Source: Corallococcus sp. NCRR
GTDB taxonomy: Bacteria > Myxococcota > Myxococcia > Myxococcales > Myxococcaceae
DNA length: 64,000 nucleotides
Assembly: GCF_026965535.1 (NCBI RefSeq)
Contig: NZ_CP114039.1
Coordinates: 9,655,461 to 9,719,460 of the forward strand
Direction of reading: 5' to 3'
Below the pieces are notes generated by a model. The model made no database searches, was not told the DNA's origin, and saw only the letters and a program-made list of their open reading frames with translations. The position numbers and the translations under genes are program-made. Below are positions 35,253 to 45,243 of this stretch, one piece after another (position 1 is the first letter of the stretch; each line of letters begins with the position of its first letter).

Positions 35253-35843
35253 TCAGGCCGGCTCGATGCGGAACAGCGCCTGGCCGAACTCCACCGGGCG
35301 ACCGTTCTCCACGAGGACCTCGGCGATGCGGCCGGAGACCTCGGACTCGATTTCGTTCATCAACTTCATCGCTTCCACGATGCAGAGCACCTGGCCCTTG
35401 CGCACCACCGTGCCCACGTCCACGAACGGGGGCTGATCCGGCGCGGGGGTCCGGTAGAACGTCCCCACGAAGGGGCTCGTCACCTGGTGGCCCGGCTTCT
35501 CCGCGGGCTTCTCCGGAGCCGCCGCGGCGGCCGGAGCCGAGGGGGCGGCGGGCAGCGCCGCACGGGGCGCGGCCGGAGCGGCATACTCCACCGGTGGCGA
35601 CACCGTCACCCCCGGGCCCGACGGCGCGGTGTGGTGGACGATGGTCGTCTCCGGCGCGTGACCGCGGCGGATGTAGAGCTTCTCCGGGCCCTTCGTCCAC
35701 ACCAGCCGGGTGACGTCGGAGGCCTCCAGGATTTCGACGATCTGCCGGAGGGCCTCCACGTCCAGCGACGTGGTGCCCGAATCCCGCCCGGAGGCCGTGC
35801 CCGAGGACTCGGCCGGCCGGGTTGCCTTGCGCTTCGTTGCCAT
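35253..35843 (-). CDS. accB: Biotin carboxyl carrier protein
   Basis: The 196-residue protein has a basic N-terminus, a short conserved domain ([18 protein letters not shown]), a Pro/Ala-rich flexible linker (about 75-110), and a biotinyl domain with the EAMKLMNEI biotinylation site near residue 160. The acceptor lysine lies in the MKL tripeptide. A GGGAGGGG ribosome site precedes the ATG. It is downstream of efp by 40 bp and upstream of accC, all on the minus strand. Confidence 0.96.
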   Translation of the reverse strand: MATKRKATRPAESSGTASGRDSGTTSLDVEALRQIVEILEASDVTRLVWTKGPEKLYIRRGHAPETTIVHHTAPSGPGVTVSPPVEYAAPAAPRAALPAAPSAPAAAAAPEKPAEKPGHQVTSPFVGTFYRTPAPDQPPFVDVGTVVRKGQVLCIVEAMKLMNEIESEVSGRIAEVLVENGRPVEFGQALFRIEPA

Positions 35844-35883
35844 TCAGACCCCTCCCGGGTCGCCAGGTGAAGGGAAGCTGCTC

Positions 35884-36465
35884 TCAGCCCGCGGTGGACA
35901 CGCGGGTGAGGTACTTGCCACCTTCACGCGTATCGATCTTCAGCACGTCGCCCTCGTTGATGAACAGGGGGACGTTGACGGTGAAGCCGGTCTCCAGCGT
36001 GGCGGGCTTCAGGGCGCCGGACACGGTGTCGCCGCGCACGCCCGGGTCGCACTTGGTGACCTTGAGGTCCACGGAGTTCGGCACCGACACGTTGATGGCC
36101 TTGCCGTTCCAGAAGAGGATCTCGACGTCGAGGTTCTCCTTCAGGAAGTTCACGGCCTCCCCGAGGCCTTCCTTGGAGAGGAAGGTCTGCTCGAAGTTCC
36201 GCTTGTCCATGAAGTAGTAGTCGCCGTCCTGGACGTACAGGTACTGCATGTCCTTGGACTCGATGTCCGGGGTGCCCACCTTGTCGCCGGACTTCAGCGT
36301 GGGCTCCAGGACGCGGCCGTCCAGCAGGCTGCGGATCTTCGTGCGCGTGAAGGAGGAGCCCTTTCCAGGCTTGACGTGCTGGAAGTACTCGATGACGTAC
36401 GGCTTGTCCTCCCACAAGATCTTCAAACCATTGCGGAATTCGGACGTGTCGACAAACCCGGCCAT
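35884..36465 (-). CDS. efp: Elongation factor P
   Basis: The 193-residue protein has the three-beta-domain EF-P layout. The tip of domain I reads HVKPGKGSSF, with Lys35 as the residue expected to be modified by lysylation or similar. The C-terminus has the KIDTREGGKYLTRV signature. EF-P rescues ribosomes stalled on proline stretches, which fits the many Pro-rich proteins in this window. It is placed between the LC7-like gene (141-bp gap, so probably its own promoter) and accB. Confidence 0.96.
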   Translation of the reverse strand: MAGFVDTSEFRNGLKILWEDKPYVIEYFQHVKPGKGSSFTRTKIRSLLDGRVLEPTLKSGDKVGTPDIESKDMQYLYVQDGDYYFMDKRNFEQTFLSKEGLGEAVNFLKENLDVEILFWNGKAINVSVPNSVDLKVTKCDPGVRGDTVSGALKPATLETGFTVNVPLFINEGDVLKIDTREGGKYLTRVSTAG

Positions 36466-36606
36466 GGGACCGACTCCTTCATACAGACGTAAAGGCGAAA
36501 GTCCGGGGTGTCTAGCCCATGCCCTGGTTCCTGCAAAGAGGAAAGCGGAGGCACGCTGCGTCGCCGGGCAGGCTCGACAAGCTCCTGCCCGAGCGGACGT
36601 GCGTGT

Positions 36607-36969
36607 CTACAACTCCGCCTTCACCAGCGGCGCGGTGACGCGCAGGACATAGCGCCCCTTGCCGAAATTCCCGTCCGCGCGCAGGGCCAGCACCAGGAAG
36701 TACTCCGGCGTCAGCAGGCGCATCACGGTGAGGACCTTCTCGCTGTTGACGGACACCTCGGTGACGGTGCCCGTCTTCAGGGATTCGGCCGCGTTCTTCA
36801 GCTGCGTGAGCAGGTTGGCGTACTCCACCCAGGTGCCGGACACGTCCAGCTCCGTGGCTTCGTCCTTCTGGAACGTGTCCACGGAGATGCCGTCGAAGCC
36901 CATCACGCTGCACGCGAGGGCTCCGTCCACCTGGTTCACCACCGCTTCTAGGTGCGTGCGGAAGGCCAT
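36607..36969 (-). CDS. Small protein, possibly roadblock/LC7 family
   Basis: The 120-residue cytoplasmic protein has an alternating helix-strand pattern consistent with a roadblock/LC7 fold. An N-terminal helix (HLEAVVNQV) leads to strands with ALACSVMGFDGISVDTF, a long central helix (VEYANLLTQLKNAAESLK) and strands EVSVNSEKVLTVMRLLTPEYFLVLALR. Roadblock proteins such as MglB regulate small GTPases of the Mgl/Ras-like type. The ATG directly abuts the stop of the upstream lipoprotein, so it is probably the last gene of the pilM-N-O-P-Q transcript. It could also be an unrelated alpha/beta protein; the family call is by eye. Confidence 0.6.
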   Translation of the reverse strand: MAFRTHLEAVVNQVDGALACSVMGFDGISVDTFQKDEATELDVSGTWVEYANLLTQLKNAAESLKTGTVTEVSVNSEKVLTVMRLLTPEYFLVLALRADGNFGKGRYVLRVTAPLVKAEL

Positions 36970-37659
36970 CTAGCCCCCGACGCCCGGGGCCGCCGGCCCG
37001 GGCTGGCACGAGGGATAGATGCCGTCCTGGCCGACACCCGAGCCACACGGGCCCACGGGGACCTCGGGATCCTGCCCCTCGGGGCAGGTCGGAAGCGTGA
37101 CGGCCGTATTGGCGACGTCGATGCCGTAGACGATCTCGTTCGACTCGACCTTCTTGCCGCCCGCCGCCAACTTGCCCGCGAACTGCACGGTGACCCGCAC
37201 CGTGGCCGTGGTGGTCCCGGACAGGGCGGCCCGCAGGGCGTCCGCGGCCTCCGCGGTCATCAGGTTGACCACGAACCGGTTCTCGTCAGACCCGGGGTTG
37301 AGGACCCCCGTGTAGGGAACCTCCGCGTCGGGGATGCGGATGCTCGGCGTCGAGGTGTAGGACAGCTTCAGCGTGTCCACGAAGACGGTGGCCGAGCCGC
37401 CGACGTCGGACTCCGGCTCCAGCGGAACGCCATTCACGTCGATGGGCGTGGCGTTGTAGCTCGACTTGACGACGAGCCCCAGGAGGTAGCCGCCCCGGTA
37501 GGCCAAGTTGAGCGAACCGTTCGCGATGCCGACATCGCCGACGCCGAAGCTGCACTCCTCGTCCGGCTGGATGGTCTGGAGGATCTGGACGACGGGGGTG
37601 CTTTCAGAGCACGAGCAGAGCCCGAGCGACAGGGCCGCCGCGATGAAGAAAGGCTTCAT
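36970..37659 (-). CDS. Lipoprotein next to pilQ
   Basis: The 229-residue protein has a clear lipoprotein signal (MKPFFIAAALSLGLCSC; lipobox LCSC, Cys17). The mature part is beta-rich with no recognised domain: SFGVGDVGIANGSLNLAYRG, then a repeat-free run and a Cys-containing, Pro/Gly-rich tail (CPEGQDPEVPVGPCGSG). It is cotranscribed behind pilQ (33 bp) and ahead of the LC7-like gene (no gap). Its position suggests a role in secretin assembly or stability, as pilotins are small lipoproteins. It is larger than Tgl-type TPR pilotins and has no TPR, so that role is only suggested. Confidence 0.75.
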   Translation of the reverse strand: MKPFFIAAALSLGLCSCSESTPVVQILQTIQPDEECSFGVGDVGIANGSLNLAYRGGYLLGLVVKSSYNATPIDVNGVPLEPESDVGGSATVFVDTLKLSYTSTPSIRIPDAEVPYTGVLNPGSDENRFVVNLMTAEAADALRAALSGTTTATVRVTVQFAGKLAAGGKKVESNEIVYGIDVANTAVTLPTCPEGQDPEVPVGPCGSGVGQDGIYPSCQPGPAAPGVGG

Positions 37660-37692
37660 TGGAATGTCTCTCCCAATCAGGGCGCGGTGCCG

Positions 37693-40470
37693 TTAGAGGC
37701 TCTGCGCGATGGTCTGCCGGTTGAGGATGCGGGGCGTGATGAAGATGAGCAATTCCTGCCGGTCGTCCGTCTCGAAGGTCGTCTTGAAGAAGAAGCCGAG
37801 CACGGGGATCTTGGCCAGGAAGGGCACCGAGTCCGTCCGCGTGCTGCCCCGGCGCACGTAGATGCCGCCGATGACCGTCGTTTCGCCGTCCTTCACCAGG
37901 ACCTGGGTGTTGGCCTCCTTGCGCTGGATGGAGGGCTGACCGTTGGCGCCGGTGTTGGACGGGTCCGGCTGGTTGTTCTGCGCCTGGATGGACATGAGGA
38001 TGCTGCCGTCCTGGGTGATGTGCGGCGTGACTTCCAGCGACAGGCGCGCTTCCACGAAGGTCGTGTTCACGCCGCCGGCCGACGTCTGGCTGAACGGGAT
38101 GGACAGACCCTGGCTGATGCGGGCCGTGTTGTTGTCCAGCGTGGTGACCTTGGGCGACGAGATGGTCTTCACGGTGCCCTCCGTCTCCGCCGCGGACAGG
38201 CGCAGGTTGAGCTGCACGGCGCCGCCCGCGGAGCCGAAGGCGAAGCCCATGGCGCCACCGAGGCCTTCACCCACCGCCGCCGGCAGGTTCACCGCGAAGT
38301 TGGGCTGGGCCGGGACGCCCGCCGCCGTGCCGGCGATGCCGCCCGTGACGCCGACGGTGCTGGGGAAGATGAGACCGGTCGGATTGCCGGACGCGGCCGA
38401 CAGACGCGTCTGGCCACCCCACTGCACGCCCAGGTCGCGGCTGAAGGTGGTGCTCGCCTCCACGATGCGGCTCTCGATGAGGACCTGCGGCGTCTGCGTG
38501 TCCAGGCTGCGCACCAGGGCGCGCGCCTTCTCCGTGTTGGAGCGGATGTCCTTGATGATGAGCACGTTGGTGCGCGTGTCCACCGTCACCGTGCCACGGT
38601 CGCTGAGCACGTCCTTCACGCGCGCCGACATGTCACCGGCCACCGCGTAGTTCACCGGCACCAGGCTGACCAGCAGGTCCTCCTGCTGCTGCAGCGACTT
38701 CTTGCGCTCCTGGCGCAGCCGCGCCTCCTCTTCCAGCGTCTTCAGCGGCGCGATGCGGATGATGTTGCCCACCTGCTCCTGGCCCAACTGCTTGGTGCGC
38801 AGGATGAGGTCCAGCGCCTGGTCCCAGGGCACGTTGCGCAGGCGGATGGTCACGCGGCCCGACACGTCGTCGGCCACGACGATGTTGCGCTTGGAGATCT
38901 CCGCGATGACGCGCAGCAGGTTCTGGATGTCGATGTCCTTGAACTCGAAGGACACGCGCTTGCCGCGGTAGCGCGCCTGCTGGGGCGCGCCCTCCGCCGC
39001 GTACGCCGGGGCCTCCGCAGTGAAGCCGGCGGTGCGCTGGGCGACGGCCACCTCCTCCGTCTTCACGCCCTGCACGTCCAGCCGCCAGCTCAGGCTGTTG
39101 GCGCCCTGCGTGACGTTCTCCTCGATGGCGCCGTCCGCGGCGACCACCAGGCGCACCTTGCGGCCCTCACCCGGCACGCTGAAGGCGCTGATCATCTTCA
39201 CCGGCGTGTCCAGCGCGCTGGTGTCCAGGCTGCGCTCCAGCTTCTTGGGCAGACGCGCGTTCTCCAGCGTCAGCACCGCGCTGCGCGGGTCCGGCCGGTC
39301 CACCTTCCACGCCGTCGCGCCGGACAGCTTCAGCTGCACGCGGCCCCCCGAGGGGCTCTCGTCGAAGGACAGGTCCTTGACCTCCACCACCGCCGGCTGC
39401 GACGCGGCCTGCGCCACCGCGGGCTGCGGCTTCGCCGTCTCCTGCACGGGCAGGGGGTGCGGGCGCAGGGGCTCGGTCTCCGCCACCGCGTCGCGGGGCT
39501 GGGCGGGCTTGGACTTGCGCGCCACCGCGCCGCCCAGCACCACCTCCAGGCCGCGCTCGGCGCGGTCCACGCGGTAGGCGGGCATGTCGCCCTTGGCCAC
39601 GAGCACCAGGCGCACCTTGTCCTCGTGGGCGCCCACGCGCACGTCCTTGAGCAGGTTGCCCTTCACCTTGGGCGCCTTCGCGCTCAGGCCCACGCCGTAC
39701 ACGTCCACGGCCAGGCGCGGCGGGTCCACCAGCTCCAGGACCTCGAAGCGGGCGATGTCGCCGTCGGCGGCGACGCGCAGCGACTCGCCGTCCAGGGACA
39801 GCCGGGTGATGCGCTGGGCCGGGTGGGCCACCTCGCGCTCATCCGCCTCCGTGGCGACGACGTTCTCACGGCCCGGCGCCTGGGACGGGGCGGCCTTCGA
39901 AGAGGTCCCCTCCTCCGGCACCACCGCCACCATCGCCTCCACCACCGGCGCGGGCGCGGCCTTCACCGGCGCGGCGGCGACCGCCGGAGCGGGCTCGGCC
40001 TTCACCGGCGCCGGCTTCGCTTCGGCCTGAGCCTGGGCGGTCGCGGCGGCGGGGGCCACCGGCGAGCCGTCCACGGAGATGACCACGCGGTTGCCTTCCG
40101 CGCGGACGTCGTACTGGGAGGCCTGGTCGAGCGCCACCAGCACGCGGCCCACGCTGGCGCGCGCGTCGGAGAACTGGGCGGCCACCACGCCGGACACCGG
40201 ACCGGTGCCGTCATGGTGCCCCTTGATGCCGGTGGCGTCCGCGGACGACAGGTCCACCACCAGCCGCTCCGGCCCACTGAGCCGGAAGACGGTGAAGGTG
40301 GGCGGCCGGGTCCCGGTCACCACGACCTGCGCACCGGCTCCCGTCCGGGACACCTGCAGGTCCCTCAGCGTATTGAGATCCGCGCCGTACACCTTGGCGC
40401 TTGCCAGGACGACCGCCCATGCGGCCGCCATGATCCACTTGCCCCTCGTCACAGCGCTCTGCTCGAGCAT
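37693..40470 (-). CDS. pilQ: Type IV pilus secretin PilQ
   Basis: The 925-residue protein has a signal (WIMAAAWAVVLASAKVYG) and repeated AMIN-type beta domains (about 40-160, 245-350 and 380-490). An STN/N0-like domain (about 505-590), N1 and the secretin domain (about 640-925) follow, with the VPFLAKIPVLGFFFK segment near the end. M. xanthus PilQ is about 900 residues, so the size fits. The ATG at 40470 was chosen because GAGGGG lies four bases upstream. PilQ forms the outer-membrane pore through which the pilus exits. It ends the pilM-N-O-P-Q cluster. Confidence 0.96.
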   Translation of the reverse strand: MLEQSAVTRGKWIMAAAWAVVLASAKVYGADLNTLRDLQVSRTGAGAQVVVTGTRPPTFTVFRLSGPERLVVDLSSADATGIKGHHDGTGPVSGVVAAQFSDARASVGRVLVALDQASQYDVRAEGNRVVISVDGSPVAPAAATAQAQAEAKPAPVKAEPAPAVAAAPVKAAPAPVVEAMVAVVPEEGTSSKAAPSQAPGRENVVATEADEREVAHPAQRITRLSLDGESLRVAADGDIARFEVLELVDPPRLAVDVYGVGLSAKAPKVKGNLLKDVRVGAHEDKVRLVLVAKGDMPAYRVDRAERGLEVVLGGAVARKSKPAQPRDAVAETEPLRPHPLPVQETAKPQPAVAQAASQPAVVEVKDLSFDESPSGGRVQLKLSGATAWKVDRPDPRSAVLTLENARLPKKLERSLDTSALDTPVKMISAFSVPGEGRKVRLVVAADGAIEENVTQGANSLSWRLDVQGVKTEEVAVAQRTAGFTAEAPAYAAEGAPQQARYRGKRVSFEFKDIDIQNLLRVIAEISKRNIVVADDVSGRVTIRLRNVPWDQALDLILRTKQLGQEQVGNIIRIAPLKTLEEEARLRQERKKSLQQQEDLLVSLVPVNYAVAGDMSARVKDVLSDRGTVTVDTRTNVLIIKDIRSNTEKARALVRSLDTQTPQVLIESRIVEASTTFSRDLGVQWGGQTRLSAASGNPTGLIFPSTVGVTGGIAGTAAGVPAQPNFAVNLPAAVGEGLGGAMGFAFGSAGGAVQLNLRLSAAETEGTVKTISSPKVTTLDNNTARISQGLSIPFSQTSAGGVNTTFVEARLSLEVTPHITQDGSILMSIQAQNNQPDPSNTGANGQPSIQRKEANTQVLVKDGETTVIGGIYVRRGSTRTDSVPFLAKIPVLGFFFKTTFETDDRQELLIFITPRILNRQTIAQSL

Positions 40471-40528
40471 GCGTCCCCTCAACAAGTTGGAAGCGGGCGA
40501 CGACTGCCCGCAGGCGCGCCGTGGGGCG

Positions 40529-41098
40529 CTACTCCCAGTTCTTGCCCGTCATCAGGTTGTAGGCGGGGTCCTTCACGCCATCCGCCTTGAGCTGCAGACT
40601 CACCGGATTGCTGATGAGCTCGCCCTTGGCGCCGGTGAAGACCTCGGTGACGGTGACCGAGTCCCGGAGAATCTGTGTGACCTTGCCGCCCTGGCGCCCC
40701 ACCCGGGTGTTGCGCCGGACGATGTGGCCGCGACCCAGGGGGTCCTCGACCATCGCCAGCGGGCTGGCGTCCCCGGTGACGACCGCCACCAGCTTGAGCT
40801 GGTCGAGGTCGAACACGCACAGGGGTTCGTTGCAGGCCCGTTCCGGTGCGTCACGCGCCACCGGCCCGAGCTCCTCCAGCGGGCTGCGGAACGGATCCCG
40901 CTTGCCCACCGGACTGTAGGTGTAGACGAACGTTGGCGCCGCCGACGCCTCGGTCTTCTCCGCCACGGGGGCCGGCGCGGGGGCGGCGGCCTTGGGAGGA
41001 GCAGGTGGTGGGGCCTTGGGCGTGTCCTCACAAGCGGACAGGGTCAGCGCCATCACCGCAACGGTCATCGTGGACTTGAACGTCTTCATCCGCGTCAT
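40529..41098 (-). CDS. pilP: Type IV pilus alignment lipoprotein PilP
   Basis: The 189-residue inner-membrane lipoprotein has a lipobox at LSAC (Cys23). A Pro/Ala-rich linker (about 25-50) leads into the PilP domain starting YSPVGKRDPFRSP, the conserved GKRDPF signature. PilP bridges PilN/PilO and PilQ across the periplasm. It is placed between pilO and pilQ on the minus strand, 58 bp ahead of pilQ. Confidence 0.94.
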   Translation of the reverse strand: MTRMKTFKSTMTVAVMALTLSACEDTPKAPPPAPPKAAAPAPAPVAEKTEASAAPTFVYTYSPVGKRDPFRSPLEELGPVARDAPERACNEPLCVFDLDQLKLVAVVTGDASPLAMVEDPLGRGHIVRRNTRVGRQGGKVTQILRDSVTVTEVFTGAKGELISNPVSLQLKADGVKDPAYNLMTGKNWE

Positions 41099-41133
41099 CC
41101 CTTGTCGCCCTTGTTGCCGGGCGGATCAAGTTT

Positions 41134-41748
41134 CTAGTTGCTCTTCTTCTTGTCGCTGCTCTTCGCGGCGGCCTTCGCTTCGACGAACCGGAAGGTCGTG
41201 GCCAGGAAGCTGCTCTGGAGAACGACCTTCTCGTTCTTCAGGGCCGCGCCATCGAGCTTGATGTTGTTGACGTTCACGATGCGGCGCATGTTCGCCATCT
41301 CCTGCAGGAACATGGCGATCTCATGGTAGTTGCCGCTCACCGTCATCCGGATGGGGATGCGCGCGAAGAACTCGTTGCCCTCGACGTACTCCTTGCCGGG
41401 CTCCACGCGGGCGATCTCCAGGCCGGACTTCTTGCCGATGTCGTTGATCTGCGCGAGCAGCTCTTCCATGTCGCGCCGCTCCGGCAGCTCCGTGAGGGCC
41501 TCCGCCAGCTTCTGCTCGAGCACGTCCATCTCACGGCGGCGCTCGTTGAGGTTCTGGGCGATCTCGCTCTTCTCCGCGAGCTCCAGGTCGAGCTTCCGGC
41601 GCTCCGTCGCGCGGCGGGCGATGTTCTCCTCCGTGGGCTGGATGAAGGAGAAGAAGTTGGCCACGGTCAAGACGACGACGATGGCCGCGAGCCCGCCGAA
41701 CTTCGCCGCGGGGGGGGCCTTCGCCAGTTGATCCAGGTATTTTTCCAT
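41134..41748 (-). CDS. pilO: Type IV pilus alignment protein PilO
   Basis: The 204-residue protein starts at the ATG encoding MEKYLDQLAKAPPAA. One TM (about 20-40, GGLAAIVVVLTVANFFSFI) is followed by a periplasmic coiled coil (about 45-100) and a ferredoxin-like domain. PilO dimerises with PilN and contacts PilP. The order pilN-pilO-pilP is as expected, with 22 bp to pilN and 35 bp to pilP. The frame is open upstream of 41748 but overlaps pilN. Confidence 0.94.
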   Translation of the reverse strand: MEKYLDQLAKAPPAAKFGGLAAIVVVLTVANFFSFIQPTEENIARRATERRKLDLELAEKSEIAQNLNERRREMDVLEQKLAEALTELPERRDMEELLAQINDIGKKSGLEIARVEPGKEYVEGNEFFARIPIRMTVSGNYHEIAMFLQEMANMRRIVNVNNIKLDGAALKNEKVVLQSSFLATTFRFVEAKAAAKSSDKKKSN

Positions 41749-41770
41749 GACAGGGGTCCTTCGCCGCCAA

Positions 41771-42454
41771 TCAGATGGCGTAGTTGGCGGTGAGGGTGAG
41801 CTTGAAGTCGACGAACGTCGCCGCACCGGCCGCCGTGGGCTTGGTCTGCACGGCGTTGGTCAGCTCGACGTTGCCGAAGAAGGGCTTGATCTCCGTCGCG
41901 GAGAACTCCTCCACGCTGGCGGTCTCCGTGTTGAAGAGCTCCACGCGCGACGTCTTGCTGGCGGTGCGGCCCTGATCCACGAGGCGCCCCATGCCCCTGG
42001 GCGTCCACACCATGCTGCCCAGGCCGCGCATCAGCTCCGCGACCTCGTCGTGGCTGACGGCCGAGCCGTCGATGGTGACCTTGTTGGAGGTCTCCACGAA
42101 GTTCTTGAGCCAGACCTTCTTGGGGATGGCCGAGGACAGCGCGTCCAGCATGCGCACCGGCCCGTTGCGGCCCCTGCGCAGCGTGTCCAGCACCGCGAGC
42201 TTCTTCTCCACTTCCGTCTTGCGGGCGTTGATGTTGGTCACCTCGCCGATGACCTTCTCCAGCTCCGCGATCTTCGCGCGCGTCTGGGTGATGCCCTGGT
42301 TGGCCCGCTGCAGCTCACCGTCGCGGTCCGCGTACCAGAAGTAATTCCCCACCACCGCGGCGATCAGCACCGCGGCGTAGAGGGCCAGGATCTGCCGGCC
42401 CATCTCGCGCTTCTTCACCGCCCGGACGGGCAGCAGGTTGATTCGGATCATCAT
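41771..42454 (-). CDS. pilN: Type IV pilus alignment protein PilN
   Basis: The 227-residue protein has the conserved cytoplasmic tail MIRINLLPVR, which inserts into PilM. One TM (about 22-42, ILALYAAVLIAAVVGNYFW), a coiled coil (about 45-90) and a periplasmic alpha/beta domain follow. The INLLP motif is the PilM-binding signature. It is cotranscribed with pilM (30 bp upstream) and pilO. Confidence 0.95.
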   Translation of the reverse strand: MMIRINLLPVRAVKKREMGRQILALYAAVLIAAVVGNYFWYADRDGELQRANQGITQTRAKIAELEKVIGEVTNINARKTEVEKKLAVLDTLRRGRNGPVRMLDALSSAIPKKVWLKNFVETSNKVTIDGSAVSHDEVAELMRGLGSMVWTPRGMGRLVDQGRTASKTSRVELFNTETASVEEFSATEIKPFFGNVELTNAVQTKPTAAGAATFVDFKLTLTANYAI

Positions 42455-42484
42455 GTGCGTGAGTTCCTCGTGGCCAGAGCGGTA

Positions 42485-43567
42485 TCAACCCAGCTTGTCG
42501 CCCGGGCGCCGGAGCGCCAGTCCCACCGCCACCGCGGCCATGGGCGCCACGTCCATGATGAACGCGGGGTCGAACTTGCGGTTGTCCACTTCGATCTTCC
42601 GGAACGGGTTGAGGATCTCCACCGGCACGCCGGTCCGCGCCTCGATGGTCTTGAACAGGGCGGGGATCTTCGCGGTGCCGCCGGACAGGTAGACCTTGGT
42701 GAAGTTCGAGTCCGCGGCGGTGCCCGCGTAGAAGTCCAGCGAGCGCTGGATTTCACCCGCCACCTGCTCCGCCACGCTGGAGAGCACGCGCTCCACGTCC
42801 TGGGGCACCACGGCGTCCGCGTCCGCGCGGTTGCCGCCGATCTTCAGCGCCTCCGCCTCCTCGTAGGAGACGTTGAGCTGCTTCTGGATCTCCTCGGTGA
42901 ACTGGTTGCCGCCGATGGTCACGTCACGGGTGAAGACGGTGACACCGTTGGCGATGATGTTGATGTTCACCACGGAGGCGCCGGCGTTGATGAGGACGAC
43001 GGTCTCCTTGTCCGGCAGCTCGTAGTTCGTGGAGAACATGTTCTGGACGGCGAACGCGTCCACGTCCACCACCACCGGGGCGAGTCCCGCCTCGGAGACC
43101 ACGGTGGTGTAGTCGTTGATCATGTCCTTCTTGGCGGCGACGAGCAGCACGTCCATCTGGCCGGTGGCGTCGTTGCCGCCGCCGTCAAGGATCTGCGTGT
43201 CGATGTTCACGTCCTTCACGTCGAAGGGGATGTACTGCTCCGCCTCCCACTGGATGCTCTCCTCGAGCTCTTCCTGGCTCATGCGGGGCATCTGGATCTT
43301 CTTGATGATGACCGAGTGGCCGGACACGCCGATGGCGACGTCCTTGCCCTTGACCTTCAGCTCGGACATCAGCTCCTGGACGGCCTGCACGATGGCCGTG
43401 GAGTTCATCAACGCGCCGTCCACGATGGCCTCGGGAGGCAGCGGCTTCATTCCGAAGCTCTGGAGCGCGTAGCCGACTTCACCGCGCTTGCGCTGCTCCT
43501 TGAGCATGATCATCTTGATCGACGTCGACCCGATATCCAGCCCGAGTGCCAGTTTGCCCTTCGCCAT
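42485..43567 (-). CDS. pilM: Actin-like pilus assembly protein PilM
   Basis: This 360-residue cytoplasmic ASKHA-fold protein has a phosphate-1 motif LALGLDIGSTSIKM, VVVDVDAFAVQNMF in the middle and the phosphate-2-like VYLSGGTAKIPAL near the C-terminus. PilM binds ATP and the PilN tail and links the motor to the alignment complex. The ATG at 43567 has GGAG upstream; another four codons earlier is possible. The gene heads the pilM-N-O-P-Q cluster. The 228-bp upstream gap (43568-43795) shows no promoter I would name. Confidence 0.95.
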   Translation of the reverse strand: MAKGKLALGLDIGSTSIKMIMLKEQRKRGEVGYALQSFGMKPLPPEAIVDGALMNSTAIVQAVQELMSELKVKGKDVAIGVSGHSVIIKKIQMPRMSQEELEESIQWEAEQYIPFDVKDVNIDTQILDGGGNDATGQMDVLLVAAKKDMINDYTTVVSEAGLAPVVVDVDAFAVQNMFSTNYELPDKETVVLINAGASVVNINIIANGVTVFTRDVTIGGNQFTEEIQKQLNVSYEEAEALKIGGNRADADAVVPQDVERVLSSVAEQVAGEIQRSLDFYAGTAADSNFTKVYLSGGTAKIPALFKTIEARTGVPVEILNPFRKIEVDNRKFDPAFIMDVAPMAAVAVGLALRRPGDKLG

Positions 43568-43795
43568 GCGTAACTCCATCGGAGAGGGCGCCAGCGTAGC
43601 ACCGGCTTGATACCCCTCCTAAAAAGTGCTTGGCGCCCGGCCGCCCTGCGGACGGGGGAGCGCCGTGAAAAGCCAGCCACGACCGCGCCCCCGGGCCCAC
43701 CATCGCGGAGGCCCGATTTTCCGGCCCCGGCGGCGTTCCGTCAAATGGCGCTGGAGGATTCCTCCAAGGTCGCCAGGCGGGCGTCTCCCCTGCCC

Positions 43796-45208
<1,413 letters not shown>

Positions 45209-45243
45209 GGGGGATGCCCATCATATGCTGTCCGGCCCCGCCG

